Assembly (NCBI GenBank): GCA_905221605.1
Contig: CAJNDS010000335.1
Span: 1,239,930 to 1,303,929 of the forward strand
Origin: Symbiodinium natans
Lineage: Eukaryota; Sar; Dinophyceae; Suessiales; Symbiodiniaceae
Direction of reading: 5' to 3'
DNA: 64,000 nt
A program made the translations under genes and the position numbers. The notes under the pieces were generated by a model, which was given only the letters and a program-made list of their open reading frames with translations, did no database searches and had not been told where the DNA came from. This document shows positions 53,498 to 62,389 of the stretch, piece after piece. The stretch's first letter is position 1; every line of letters begins with the position of its first letter.

Positions 53498-55546
53498 ATG
53501 AGCGAAGACAATGACCCCACACTGGAAGAGTCCGGGCATGTAGCCTCACACTCCGGAAGTACAGGCAAGCGAGCCTTCAGAATTTGCGGTCTGGGAGGCT
53601 ACGCAGTTCAGGTGGATGTAGACCCTATGACCATGGGCTGGGAAGTCGTGGAAGCGGTAGCAGCCCAAGTCGGCCGCCCCGCGGAGTCCCTTCTGCTGAC
53701 CTCGGGCGGCAGTGTGCTCAATCTACGTGGGTCCCTGCTGGAACAGGTGACGAACAGCGAAGTCACGTACGTGGCTCAACGCTTCGGTGCGGGTCGGGCC
53801 GCGGTGGGCTTGGAAAAAGCTCTTGCGAAGAAAGCCTTCACTCCTGCGGATGCGTGCGCTCTCAATGAAGTCGCCTCCTTGACTTTTGGCTTGGACTTCA
53901 ACCAGAGCTTGGAGGGGATCCAGCTGCCCAGCACCCTGCAGACATTGACGTTTGGCTACGAGTTCAACCAGAGTTTGGATGGGGTGCAGCTGCCCAGCAC
54001 TCTGCAGACGTTGACGTTTGGCTACAAGTTCAACCAGAGTTTGGAGGGGGTTCAGCTCCCCAGCACCGTGCAGACGTTGACGTTTGGGTACAGCTTCAAC
54101 CAGAGTTTGGAGGGGATCCAGCTGCCCAGCTCCCTGCAGACGTTGACGTTTGACTACCAGTTCAACCAGAGTTTGGCAGGGATCCAGTTGCCCTGCGCGC
54201 TGCAGACGTTGACGTTTGGCCACAAGTATAACCAAAGCTTGGAGGGGATCCAGCTGCCCAGCACCTTGCAAACGTTGACGTTTGGTTGGGACTTCAACCA
54301 GAGTTTGGAGGGGATCCAGCTGCCCAGCACGTTGCAGACGTTGACGTTTGGCTACGAGTTCAACCAGAGTTTGGATGGGATCCAGCTGCCCAGCACCCTG
54401 CAGACGTTGACGTTTGGCGGCCACTTCAGTCAGAGCTTGGAGGGGATCCATTTGCCCAGCACCCTGCAGAATTTGACGTTTGGATACGGCCTCAAACAGA
54501 TCTTGAACGGGATCCAGCTGCCCAGCACCCTGCAGACGTTGACGTGTGGTTGGGACTTCAACCAGAGCTTGGAGGGGATCGAGCTGCCCGGCACCCTGCA
54601 GGCGTTGACGTTTGGCTACAAGTTCAACCAGAGTTTGGAGGGGATCCAGCTACCCAGCACCCTGCAGACATTGACATTTGGAGCTGGTTTCAACCAGAGC
54701 CTGCATGGGATCCTGTTCCCCAGCACCCTACGGACGTTGACGTTCGGCCACAAGTTCAACAAGAGTTTGGAGGGGATCCAGCTGCCCAGCACCCTGCGGA
54801 CGTTGACATTTGGGTACGGCTTTAACCAGAGTTTGGAGGGGATCCAGCTGCCCAGCACCCTGCGGACGTTGACATTTGGGTACGACTTTAACCAGAGCTT
54901 GGCGGGGATCCAGCTGCCCAGCTCCCTGCAGACACTGACGTTTGGCTACCAGTTCAACCAGAGTTTGGAGGGGATCCAGTTGCCCTGCACCCTGAAGACG
55001 TTGACGTTTGGGTACAGCTTCAACCAGAGTTTGGAGGGGATCCAGTTGCCCTGCACTCTGCAGACATTGATGTTTGGCCACATGTTCAACCAGAGTTTGG
55101 AGGGGATCCAGCTGCCTAGCACCCTGCAGACCTTTGGCGGCCACTTGAACCAGAGTTTGGCCGGGATCCAGTTGCCCTGCGCCCTGCAGACGTTGACCTT
55201 TGGCCACACGTATGACCAAAGCTTGGAGGGGATCCAGCTGCCCAGCACCTTGCAGACGTTGACGTTTGGTTGGACCTTCAACCAGAGCTTGGAGGGGATC
55301 CAGCTGCCCAGCACGTTGCAGACGTTGGCGTTCGGCTACAAGTTCAACCAGAGTTTGGATGGGATCCAGCTGCCCAACACCTTGCAGACGTTGTCGTTTG
55401 GTCGGAGCTTCAACCAGAGCTTGGACGGGGTCCAGCTCCCCAACAGCTTGCAGAGTGTTCAATTTCCGTCGTTTTGTGTTGCCACCTCGATGAGCACAGA
55501 AGAGGCACAAGGCAAAAAGGACGCCTGGATGACCATCAAAGCCTGA
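53498..55546 (+). CDS. FNIP-type repeat protein with ubiquitin-like N-terminus, 682 aa
   Basis: Uninterrupted ORF from ATG 53498 to TGA. Residues about 24-95 (AFRICGLGGYAVQVDVDPMT… LLLTSGGSVLNLRGSLLEQ) have the spacing of a ubiquitin-like fold, often seen at the N-terminus of dinoflagellate repeat proteins. Residues 128-653 are 24 tandem repeats of 22 residues with consensus LTFGYxFNQSLEGIQLPSTL plus QT; repeat 20 lacks two residues. The FN-x-(S/P)-L core is the FNIP repeat, a leucine-rich-repeat relative thought to make a solenoid for protein binding. A 29-residue tail follows. The gene has no intron, and all 24 units keep frame, so it is probably functional. The frame is open upstream to 53471 and could continue from the exon at 53325. 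Antisense frames of 242 and 260 codons are side effects of the repeat. Confidence 0.9.
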   Translation: MSEDNDPTLEESGHVASHSGSTGKRAFRICGLGGYAVQVDVDPMTMGWEVVEAVAAQVGRPAESLLLTSGGSVLNLRGSLLEQVTNSEVTYVAQRFGAGRAAVGLEKALAKKAFTPADACALNEVASLTFGLDFNQSLEGIQLPSTLQTLTFGYEFNQSLDGVQLPSTLQTLTFGYKFNQSLEGVQLPSTVQTLTFGYSFNQSLEGIQLPSSLQTLTFDYQFNQSLAGIQLPCALQTLTFGHKYNQSLEGIQLPSTLQTLTFGWDFNQSLEGIQLPSTLQTLTFGYEFNQSLDGIQLPSTLQTLTFGGHFSQSLEGIHLPSTLQNLTFGYGLKQILNGIQLPSTLQTLTCGWDFNQSLEGIELPGTLQALTFGYKFNQSLEGIQLPSTLQTLTFGAGFNQSLHGILFPSTLRTLTFGHKFNKSLEGIQLPSTLRTLTFGYGFNQSLEGIQLPSTLRTLTFGYDFNQSLAGIQLPSSLQTLTFGYQFNQSLEGIQLPCTLKTLTFGYSFNQSLEGIQLPCTLQTLMFGHMFNQSLEGIQLPSTLQTFGGHLNQSLAGIQLPCALQTLTFGHTYDQSLEGIQLPSTLQTLTFGWTFNQSLEGIQLPSTLQTLAFGYKFNQSLDGIQLPNTLQTLSFGRSFNQSLDGVQLPNSLQSVQFPSFCVATSMSTEEAQGKKDAWMTIKA

Positions 55547-55978
55547 ACCCCCTATATTCCCACACCTCGAACCTTACACTCAAACCCCAGCCTAATTCCT
55601 GAAATTATACCCCATAGTGCCTGCATATACCCATTCTTCCATCCTTATACAAGGTGCGCACCTGAGTTTTCTTTTCCTGAATCGGTATAATTGGGTGACA
55701 GGTGCAGTTATGGTTGGGACGGTTATTCAGTACCGCGAACCTCCAAAGTAAGCACTAGTTCAAGGGTTTAGGGTTCTGGGTCGGTAGGGGTCCCTAGTTT
55801 AGGGCTAAGGGTTTAGGGTTATTCCGTGCGATAGCAACCCCAAACCCGAAACCCTAAAGCCTAAAGCCTAAACCCTAAACCGTTTTTTGAAGTGCGGAGG
55901 CGCCTCTCCCTTGAATCTCCGGTGCACCCTTCCTTCCCCTTACCCAAAGGGCCGCAGATCCCTTAGTTTGGGACTTCT

Positions 55979-56183
55979 ACTTTGGGATGTTCACCCTCAT
56001 ACTAACAGTGCCTACTAGGGATACTAATACTTGGGCTGGGGGAACTATAATCCCTATTAACTTTGTGGCGCTTTACTGTAACTTTAGATCCTTAGCCTTT
56101 TTGGGTTCATTGGGTTTCTTAATAAGGCAGCTAGAATTTTAGTTTTTAGCGGACTGTTAGTATGCGGGGGAACATCCCAAAGT
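55979..56183. mobile_element. MITE-like element, family 3, copy 2
   Basis: Terminal repeats ACTTTGGGATGTTC and GAACATCCCAAAGT, with inner TACTAACAGT / ACTGTTAGTA. About twice as long as the 6709 copy. Confidence 0.75.
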
Positions 56184-56718
56184 ATCCCTGAATTAATTAC
56201 TAGGGGTCCTGGCTCTGATTCAAGGCAATGCTCCTGAATTGCGGGGTTTAGGGTTTAGGGTTTAGGGTTTAGGGTTTAGGGGCTCTTTGGGTATTTAATA
56301 GGAGATAGCAGAAGACCTACAATCCTCAACCGAAACCAATAGACACCGGTGCTAAAGGTTTGTGTGGGGCAGGTCCCCTTTCCATTCCTAGATTCTTGGG
56401 GAACCTTAAACCGTAAACCTGAAGCCCTAAAATCACTAAAGTCCCAAAACCCTAAACCCTAAATCGCTGAAACCCTAAAACCTCAACCCTAAACCCTGAA
56501 CCCTGAACCCTGAGACCCCAACACAACCCTAACACCACCCTAACACAACCCTAAACCCTGAACCCTGAAACCATAACACAACCCTAACACCCTAAACTGG
56601 CTTTGGGAACCTGCTGTGCTGTTTTTTGTAGGGTCCAGGGCCCCAGTGTCCCGACGCAATTGTCATGGGCTTCCCTACTACCCCCCTCTATACAAGGCCC
56701 CCCCCCCCCCCCCCCCTA

Positions 56719-56766
56719 CTTAAAGGATCAGGGAACTTAGTAAGTGGGGTTATAAGTAAGGTAGTA
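56719..56766. mobile_element. MITE-like element, family 6, truncated
   Basis: CTACTTAAAGGATCAGGGAACTT followed by the TAAGTGGGGTTATAAGTA half; the right half is replaced by CCCTAAA repeats. Confidence 0.5.
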
Positions 56767-56923
56767 AAACCCTAAACCCTAAACCCTAAACCCCAAACCC
56801 CAAACCCCAAACCCCAAACCCTAAACCCTAAACCCTAAACCCTAAACCCTAGTCTAGGTTGGTTCCACGCTGCCCCAGTTGCCCGTAAAAAAGCAAAAAC
56901 TTGCCCCCCAGACCCTGTACGCC

Positions 56924-57070
56924 CTACTTGGAGGTTAGGGTTTAGGGTTTAGGGTTTAGGGTTCATGGTACTTATAACTCAATTAGAACCATATTAGGGC
57001 ACTTACAGAGCTTATACGTGGGTTGTGTTCCGTTATAATTGGGATATAAGTACCACGAAAATTCAAGTAG
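56924..57070. mobile_element. MITE-like element, family 5, split by a telomere array
   Basis: CTACTTGGAGG at 56924-56934 and TTCATGGTACTTATAACTC from 56962 are contiguous in other copies, but here 27 bp of TTTAGGG repeat separates them. The right end is ATTCAAGTAG. Confidence 0.75.
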
Positions 57071-57584
57071 CCAGTCCCTACCCAAACCTAAGCCCCTATA
57101 ACCCTCAACCTTCTCGCCCAGGCAGGCCTAGTGAGCAAAGCCTCTGCTGGAGAGGCTGGCAAACCCTAAACCCTGCAAACCCTACAAACCTCATACACCC
57201 TATAAACTCTATAAATCCTATACATCCTATAAACCCTATAAACCCTATAAACCCTATAAACCCTATAAACTCTATAAACCCTACAGGGCTTGGGGCTCTT
57301 GGTGTGGTTGGGATTTTTGGGGCTGGTGGGCTTTCAGGTTTCTTTTGGTGGGTTTGGGGCCTTTGGGCGGTTTAGGGCTTTCAGGGGCTCGGAGCCTGGG
57401 GGTTGTTTAGTCGGCGTGCAGCGTGCGACTTAGGGCTACGGGCGAGCCTGGTACGGTCGGGGCGCCAGGGCTCCGGGTTGAGATGTTCTGGAGAACTCCC
57501 CAACCTGAAAAGACCCCAAACCTTGACCCTAAACCCCAAACCCACAAAACGATCCTCGGACCCCAGCAGGCTTAGGGTGTTCAG

Positions 57585-58165
57585 GGTTCACAAGGGAGCC
57601 AAGGGGTCAAACTGGTACCAGCCAGGTTGCAAGTTGGGGTGCAAACTGGCGAAAGAGGGAGTGAAACAAAGTCGTTTTGCTTGGGCCAAACGAGGGCTCA
57701 AGAGGGTTTAATCAGGTTTGGGGTTCGGCAAAAAGGCCCATCCGCTTCCGCCAAAGCCGCAAACCCTGAACCCTACCGTCCTGATGGTTTGGAAGTAGGG
57801 TTAACACCCGAACCCTAAACCCTAAACCCTAAACCCTAAACTCTGAACCCTAAACCCTAAACCCTAAACCCTAAACCCTAAACCCTAAACCCTAAACCCT
57901 AAACCCTAAACCCTAAACCCTAAGGCAGTGCTTGTGGAGTTCGGCTCGGGCAAGGGCGGCCTGGCGGCCGCTGCACTGGAGCAGCTTTGCTTAAGGGCAC
58001 GTGGGTTTAGGGTTTAGGGTTTAGGGTTTAGGGTTTAGGGTTTAGGGTTTAGGGTTTAGGGTTTAGGGTTTAGGGTTCAGGGTTCAGGTCTTAACGAGGG
58101 TGCAAGTGCGGGAAAGTGGCCCGCGAGTCGCGAGTGTTATGACACCATGCGGTGGCAGGAATTGA
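57585..58165 (+). CDS. exons with a SAM-dependent methyltransferase motif
   Basis: 57585-57705 (VHKGAKGSNWYQPGCKLGCK…, basic) joins in phase to 57925-58004 (AVLVEFGSGKGGLAAAALEQ…). VLVEFGSGKGGLA has the form of motif I of class I methyltransferases; the EFGxGKG variant resembles the tRNA methyltransferase TRM13 group, but one motif is not enough to assign it. The second island lies between a CCCTAAA array (57806-57924) and a TTTAGGG array (58005-58087), with the splice sites at the array edges. A third island, 58099-58165, keeps phase (VQVRESGPRVASVMTPCGGR, TGA), yet a different frame there is equally open. The 5' part is not found. Confidence 0.4.
57806..57924 (-). repeat. CCCTAAA array, 17 units
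   Basis: Ends TAAG, the acceptor of the methyltransferase-motif exon. Confidence 0.95.
58005..58087 (+). repeat. TTTAGGG array, 11 units
   Basis: Starts at the donor of the same exon; with 57806-57924 it brackets an 80-bp exon between opposite arrays. Confidence 0.95.
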
Positions 58166-58204
58166 AGGTGTGGTCTTTCAAGAAGATTCTATAGGGTTGT
58201 TAAG

Positions 58205-58406
58205 GGAGGGGGGTTCAACGGGAGGGTAGGTACCTAGGGAACCCTGGGGAACCCTAGGGAACCTTAGGGAACCTTAGGGTTCCCTAAGGGAGCCTTAGGG
58301 AACCTTAGGGAACCTTAGGGAACCTTAGGGAACCTTAGGGAACCTTAGGTAACCTTAGGTAACCTTAGGGAGCCTTATGCTACATACCTCCCTTGAACCC
58401 CCTCCA
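58205..58406. mobile_element. inverted-repeat element containing a GGGAACCTTA tandem
   Basis: Ends GGAGGGGGGTTCAA and TTGAACCCCCTCC flank about fourteen units of the 10-bp GGGAACCTTA. Shorter relatives with the same words are at 2665-2755 and 37265-37345. Confidence 0.65.
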
Positions 58407-58470
58407 TAAAAGATCCTGGTGCGGGCCATGGACTGCGCTAGAACAGTTGCTGGTTGAGGGTGCAGCGTCT

Positions 58471-58586
58471 TACTTGGAGGTTCATTGTACTTAGAGCCCA
58501 GTTATAGCTGTACCTATGACCCACTTATAATATAATCCCTTTAAGTGCCCTAATATGGTTATGATTGGGGCATAAGTGCAGTTTAC
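58471..58586. mobile_element. MITE-like element, family 5, copy 4
   Basis: TACTTGGAGGTTCATTGTAC to GGGGCATAAGTGCAG; marks the left edge of the AT-rich island. Confidence 0.6.
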
Positions 58587-59644
58587 AATTTTCTACAACT
58601 GATACAACATTCGTGTGTTAAATCATTTTTTGCATGGAACTAACCCAAAACAATAGTTGTAAGATGATTGAGTATTGCAACTTGATTTCTTGATACTTCG
58701 ATTGTAAATATAATTCTATTTGTCCTTTATCCAATCATGGTGACATGGTATGTTTAGCAAATGTGATATTCGTTTTAATATTGATTTTAAATGGACTACT
58801 TTCTAATTCAAATTTCTACAACCAATGTACCGTAATTGTGGAACATTTTGATCTTCAGTTTTTACATGATCATCATCTTTCCTTTTTTTAAACGACGTTT
58901 TAATGCCCGGTTCTTTTGAATGAACATCTACACCGAGTACACATATATTCATGAATAGTTGAGGTTTTCTTTCTTTTGTACAAGTTTGATGCCGAAGAAT
59001 TACGGTAATAATCTATTACGTCTTTTTACATTATACTCTTATCGTTTTTTTGCATTGTTATTTATAGCGCAAAAACCTATTACAGGTGCTCTGCAATGAA
59101 CCTGAATTAACAACAATTAGTCTCATGTCTCTACTAATTTTCAGACACAGTGTGTAAAACCCAGCCATCTATTGAAGAACAAGACACAGCAGTAGACACC
59201 TGGAGTTTCACGATTTTAGTTTCGTTCCAAAATCGTTTTTTTGGCATCTTTCTCACATTTGCGAGAATGCGTGTCAAGAATGATGTGAGCTCCGCTTCAG
59301 CAACAGGATCAACTTTATCATCGCCTTGATTGCTCCGGCTTTAGCTGGATTTCTGAAAATATTTTCCAGAGGATCCTCATCCGTATCCTCTTCCTAGTGT
59401 TCGGAAAATAGTCGGAACTGTTATTTTAGGGTCTGACGCTACATTCTGCGAACATACGTCATTGAAGGCAATTTTTGGTGCTGCCTGCTTTGACGAAGAG
59501 ACAACACTTGAAAATAATTAAGCTGGACATATTGCTATACACATGGAGTGTTTAGTCTTTATTCTATGTCCAGTGAGCTAAAACCGCTACGAAAAATGTA
59601 TATAAACCAAAGGAAATGATATGATGAAGAGTTAGTTTAGAAAT

Positions 59645-59647
59645 ATA

Positions 59648-59682
<35 letters not shown>

Positions 59683-59683
59683 T
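59645..59683. repeat. AT microsatellite
   Basis: (AT)n with one GT, inside the AT-rich island. From 58590 to 59700 I see no gene: the DNA is AT-rich, without telomere units or long frames. Confidence 0.8.
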
Positions 59684-59734
59684 CAAACATAAAGTATTGA
59701 ACGGTGCCAAAAGAGAAGCAAAGAAGATGCTTGA

Positions 59735-59950
59735 CATGTACAACTACGGGTTGGAAAGCTCAATCTACTTTCACGAAAGAAAGAAGATGATACTCGTGGG
59801 ATTTGCAACCTTACGAATTACCAACCTGTGGAATACTCGAAGGAAAAACCTTCGCGACTAAATGTACCCGTGAGTGTTGCAGCATCATCCAAGAAGAAGG
59901 GTTCGCGATCTTCTGAACTGGCAAGTGACGATGAGGTTCTCACAACATGA
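59735..59950 (+). CDS. possible exon, basic and Ser-rich C-terminus
   Basis: A frame without a start codon reads …LLSRKKEDDTRGICNLTNYQ… and ends AASSKKKGSRSSELASDDEV plus LTT and TGA. An overlapping frame 59727-59861 starts with ATG (MLDMYNYGLESSIYFHERKK…). Only one can be right; I cannot choose. Confidence 0.25.
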   Translation, partial: HVQLRVGKLNLLSRKKEDDTRGICNLTNYQPVEYSKEKPSRLNVPVSVAASSKKKGSRSSELASDDEVLTT

Positions 59951-60087
59951 TGAGAAACGAGTAGCGTAGTGTCACGTCATAGGTGATATTTTACACTGGC
60001 AAAACAGCAATTTTAATTCATAAGTTGCTTTTGCAATGCAGAAAATGGAAACATCTAGCATGGGGTTTTCCATTCAGTTTCATTTTT

Positions 60088-60109
60088 ACCATAGCCGTTT
60101 TGGCTCAAG
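60088..60109 (+). other. relic of the dinoflagellate spliced leader
   Basis: ACCATAGCCGTTTTGGCTC followed by AAG matches the 22-nt dinoflagellate leader (DCCGTAGCCATTTTGGCTC then AAG) at 20 of 22 positions. A functional leader-RNA gene should continue with a GT donor; here the next bases are ACGTCTG, so this looks like the leader of a retroposed mRNA. A 50-codon ORF begins 50 bp downstream. Confidence 0.65.
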
Positions 60110-60158
60110 ACGTCTGAAGCATCTTTGATACGTCAAGGACAGCAAACTTTCGGATACG

Positions 60159-60311
60159 ATGGCAACAGAGGCTCCAAAAGACCAGTTGCCCTACATGTGC
60201 TCCGAGAGGTCGTGCGAAGGTCGTAGCCGCTCAAGTCAGGATGCAAAACATTCCCTAAAGAGGAGTTCAGAAGAGCATGTTGCACTGTCGTTTTTGGCTC
60301 TAGTTGACTGA
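60159..60311 (+). CDS. 50-codon ORF after the spliced-leader relic
   Basis: ATG at 60159, TGA at 60309-60311; starts MATEAPKDQLPYMCSERSCE and is Ser/Arg-rich. Its position, 49 bp after the leader relic, is what an mRNA-derived start would look like. It may also be an upstream exon of the 60610-61241 gene, since good donors (GTAAGT) lie at 60353 and 60382. Confidence 0.3.
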   Translation: MATEAPKDQLPYMCSERSCEGRSRSSQDAKHSLKRSSEEHVALSFLALVD

Positions 60312-60333
60312 CTCTTAGTCATTGTCACTCGCA

Positions 60334-60382
60334 CACACACACACACACACAGAGTAAGTCACTCGCGCACACACGCGCACGG
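60334..60382 (+). repeat. CA microsatellite
   Basis: (CA)n with GAGTAAGTC and GGTAAGTTT, both good donor-like words, at its edges. Confidence 0.8.
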
Positions 60383-60609
60383 TAAGTTTAGGGCCCAGGG
60401 TTGCTCTGGCTAATTCGTTTCTATTTTTTAATGCCTGCCCCTGGGGTGCATCGCGGCCATACTCCAGTATAACACCATCACTGAAAAGATGTGAGGTTGG
60501 ATATTTCAGAACTTGTTGCAAAGAGTCTATGGAGACACGCAGCAAAACCTCAACAGCTTGGTAAGTGACAAAGCACTCAAGTGCTCGCAGTGATAACTGA
60601 TAAACAAAC

Positions 60610-61241
60610 ATGGCCCGTGGTCGCCCTCCAAACACCAGGCTCCCTGTGGGTCGGCCTCGCGACCGGGTTCGGCCTGTCGGGAGACCCCCCCCTTTCAGGG
60701 ACCCGGCACACCTCGCAGGCATAGGAACGCTGTAGGTGGATCCCGGCTGCCGCCTGTTTTAGGGGCTTGGCCGCTTCCTCACAGTCGCGGTCGTCCCCTC
60801 GATCGTCCCTTCGTTCCTCCCGCCGTTTTGGGTCACCAGGCCTTAGAGCAGGAGGTAGCCCGTCTTGTCGTCCCCGCTTGGGTTTGTAAAGGTGGGCTTG
60901 ACGCTGATTCGGTGGAGCTTTTTGAAACGTTTCTGCCACCCCGCGATATTTGGGTGGTACCACGGCCTTGTTCCTATTGCTACCATTGCAACAAGCCTGG
61001 GCATTGGAGAACTTCCTGCAAAGATTTCTACGGGAGATACGTTCGTGTTTCTTGGAGGGCAATCCGGAGCTCGGATCATTTGAGCCAGATCCGGAGGGTG
61101 CTTGTCACGCAGTACAGCGAAGAGTTGAGCTGTGCGACGCGCTTATTTACAACGAGAGCACAATGCATTTTTCTGGCAGAGGGTTTCCAATTGGATTGGA
61201 AATCCTTACTGACCAGAGAGGCTAGAGCAGCTAGAGTCTAG
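60610..61241 (+). CDS. AT-hook-like and CCHC zinc-knuckle protein, two exons
   Basis: Exons 60610-60731 and 60785-61241 join in phase through a 53-nt GT-AG intron (GTAGGT…CTCACAG), giving 192 residues. Exon 1 and the start of exon 2 carry repeated GRP words (ARGRPPN, VGRPRDR, VGRPPPF, RGRPLDRP) like AT-hook cores, which bind the minor groove of AT-rich DNA. Exon 2 then has CYHCNKPGHWRTSC, a perfect CX2CX4HX4C zinc knuckle, near residues 107-120, as in nucleic-acid-binding and Gag-like proteins. The remaining part (FLAEGFQLDWKSLLTREARA) is not recognised. Overlapping minus-strand frames are low-complexity and rejected. It sits in the AT-rich island downstream of the spliced-leader relic. Confidence 0.5.
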
Positions 61242-61418
61242 AGAGTGTTGATTGTTGTCAAACTTAAATAGGTCCGAATAGGGATTATGCGGGTTCTGTT
61301 TGTTGTTAGTCACTTTTGGGTCTTGAATACGATGCGGCTCTCGACGTGCCTCTCTTTTTGGCAGGAAGTTCTCAGCCGGCTTTTCCTGGTTCTAATACTA
61401 CTTCTTCTTGTACTGCTA

Positions 61419-61438
61419 ACTAACTAACTAACTAACTA

Positions 61439-61498
<60 letters not shown>

Positions 61499-61559
61499 GC
61501 TATCGTTACTGCTACTGCTACTGCCACTGCCACTGCTACTGCTACTACTACTACTACTG

Positions 61560-61606
<47 letters not shown>

Positions 61607-61619
61607 GCTACTGCTGCTG

Positions 61620-61697
<78 letters not shown>
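61419..61697 (+). repeat. CTAA and (TAC)n microsatellite, 270 bp
   Basis: Five CTAA units, then about 87 triplets of TAC with TGC and CGT interruptions in the middle. On the minus strand it reads as poly-Ser, which is not evidence of a gene. Confidence 0.95.
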
Positions 61698-61698
<1 letters not shown>

Positions 61699-61764
61699 CG
61701 CCGCTAAAAACTATTACTACGCGCTGGCTGAGCTGACGCGTCACGAAGGTTTAGGGCTTATTTA

Positions 61765-62100
61765 AAACTTCTAACTCAGATGTTTATTTTGCCTTTCTTG
61801 TCAGAGGTCCTATACAAAAGTTTCGTATGAAAGTTCTATTTAAGATTTCTCATGAACATTTTATTTGAACCTTCTTATCAAAATTTTTATTTGAGAAATT
61901 TAATGCATGCATTCGTTTTTCCTTACCAAAAGTTCTATACAAAAGTTCCACATGAAAGTTCTATTCAAGAATTCTAATGGCTGTATGTATTTGTAATTGC
62001 TTCCCAACAGCTCTCTGCAAGAATTCTGATAACTTACTTATCAAAAGTTCTGTGCAAAAATGTCATATGAAAGTCCTATTTAAGAATTCGAATATATACA
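61765..62100 (+). repeat. degenerate repeat (AAAGTTCTATNNAAG)
   Basis: At least six loose copies of 'aaaagttctat.caaaagttc' and 'catgaaagttctatt.aag', with the order kept but many changes. No gene. Confidence 0.55.
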
Positions 62101-62320
62101 TACATAGATATATATATATATATTATATAATATAATTTTATATTACTTATCAAAAAATATTCTTAAGATGTATTGTACACTTTTTCTTCCATGATTTTTG
62201 AGAATTTAATATTGTCATAAAAGTAACAAAATATGCATACTTTTACTATATGCTTATAATAGATATACATGCATATATATGTGTATACATGTATATATAT
62301 ATATATACACATATATATTA
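62096..62320. repeat. AT microsatellites
   Basis: (AT)n at 62105-62130 and (TA)n/(CATA)n at 62262-62316. Confidence 0.8.
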
Positions 62321-62389
62321 TCGAGTTGTTGTAAATGTGTAATAAATAAGTAAACATTGGAAAGACAGCTAAGCAAAACTCCCGGCACT

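Noticed and set aside
53440-53500. A second spliced-leader relic just before the FNIP start (TTTCAATTCAAG)
   Set aside because: Only about 8 of the last 14 leader bases match, and the bases grade into TTCAGGG repeats.
53723-55510. Two antisense frames (242 and 260 codons) with repeats such as AGQLDPLQTLVEL
   Set aside because: They mirror the 66-bp sense repeat; the sense strand has the recognised FNIP repeat and N-terminal domain.
60577-61062. Minus-strand frame of 161 codons rich in Arg, Asp and Glu
   Set aside because: The plus strand has a perfect CCHC knuckle and a phase-keeping intron; the minus frame is low complexity.
61436-61744. Poly-Ser frame of 102 codons on the minus strand
   Set aside because: It is a translated triplet microsatellite.
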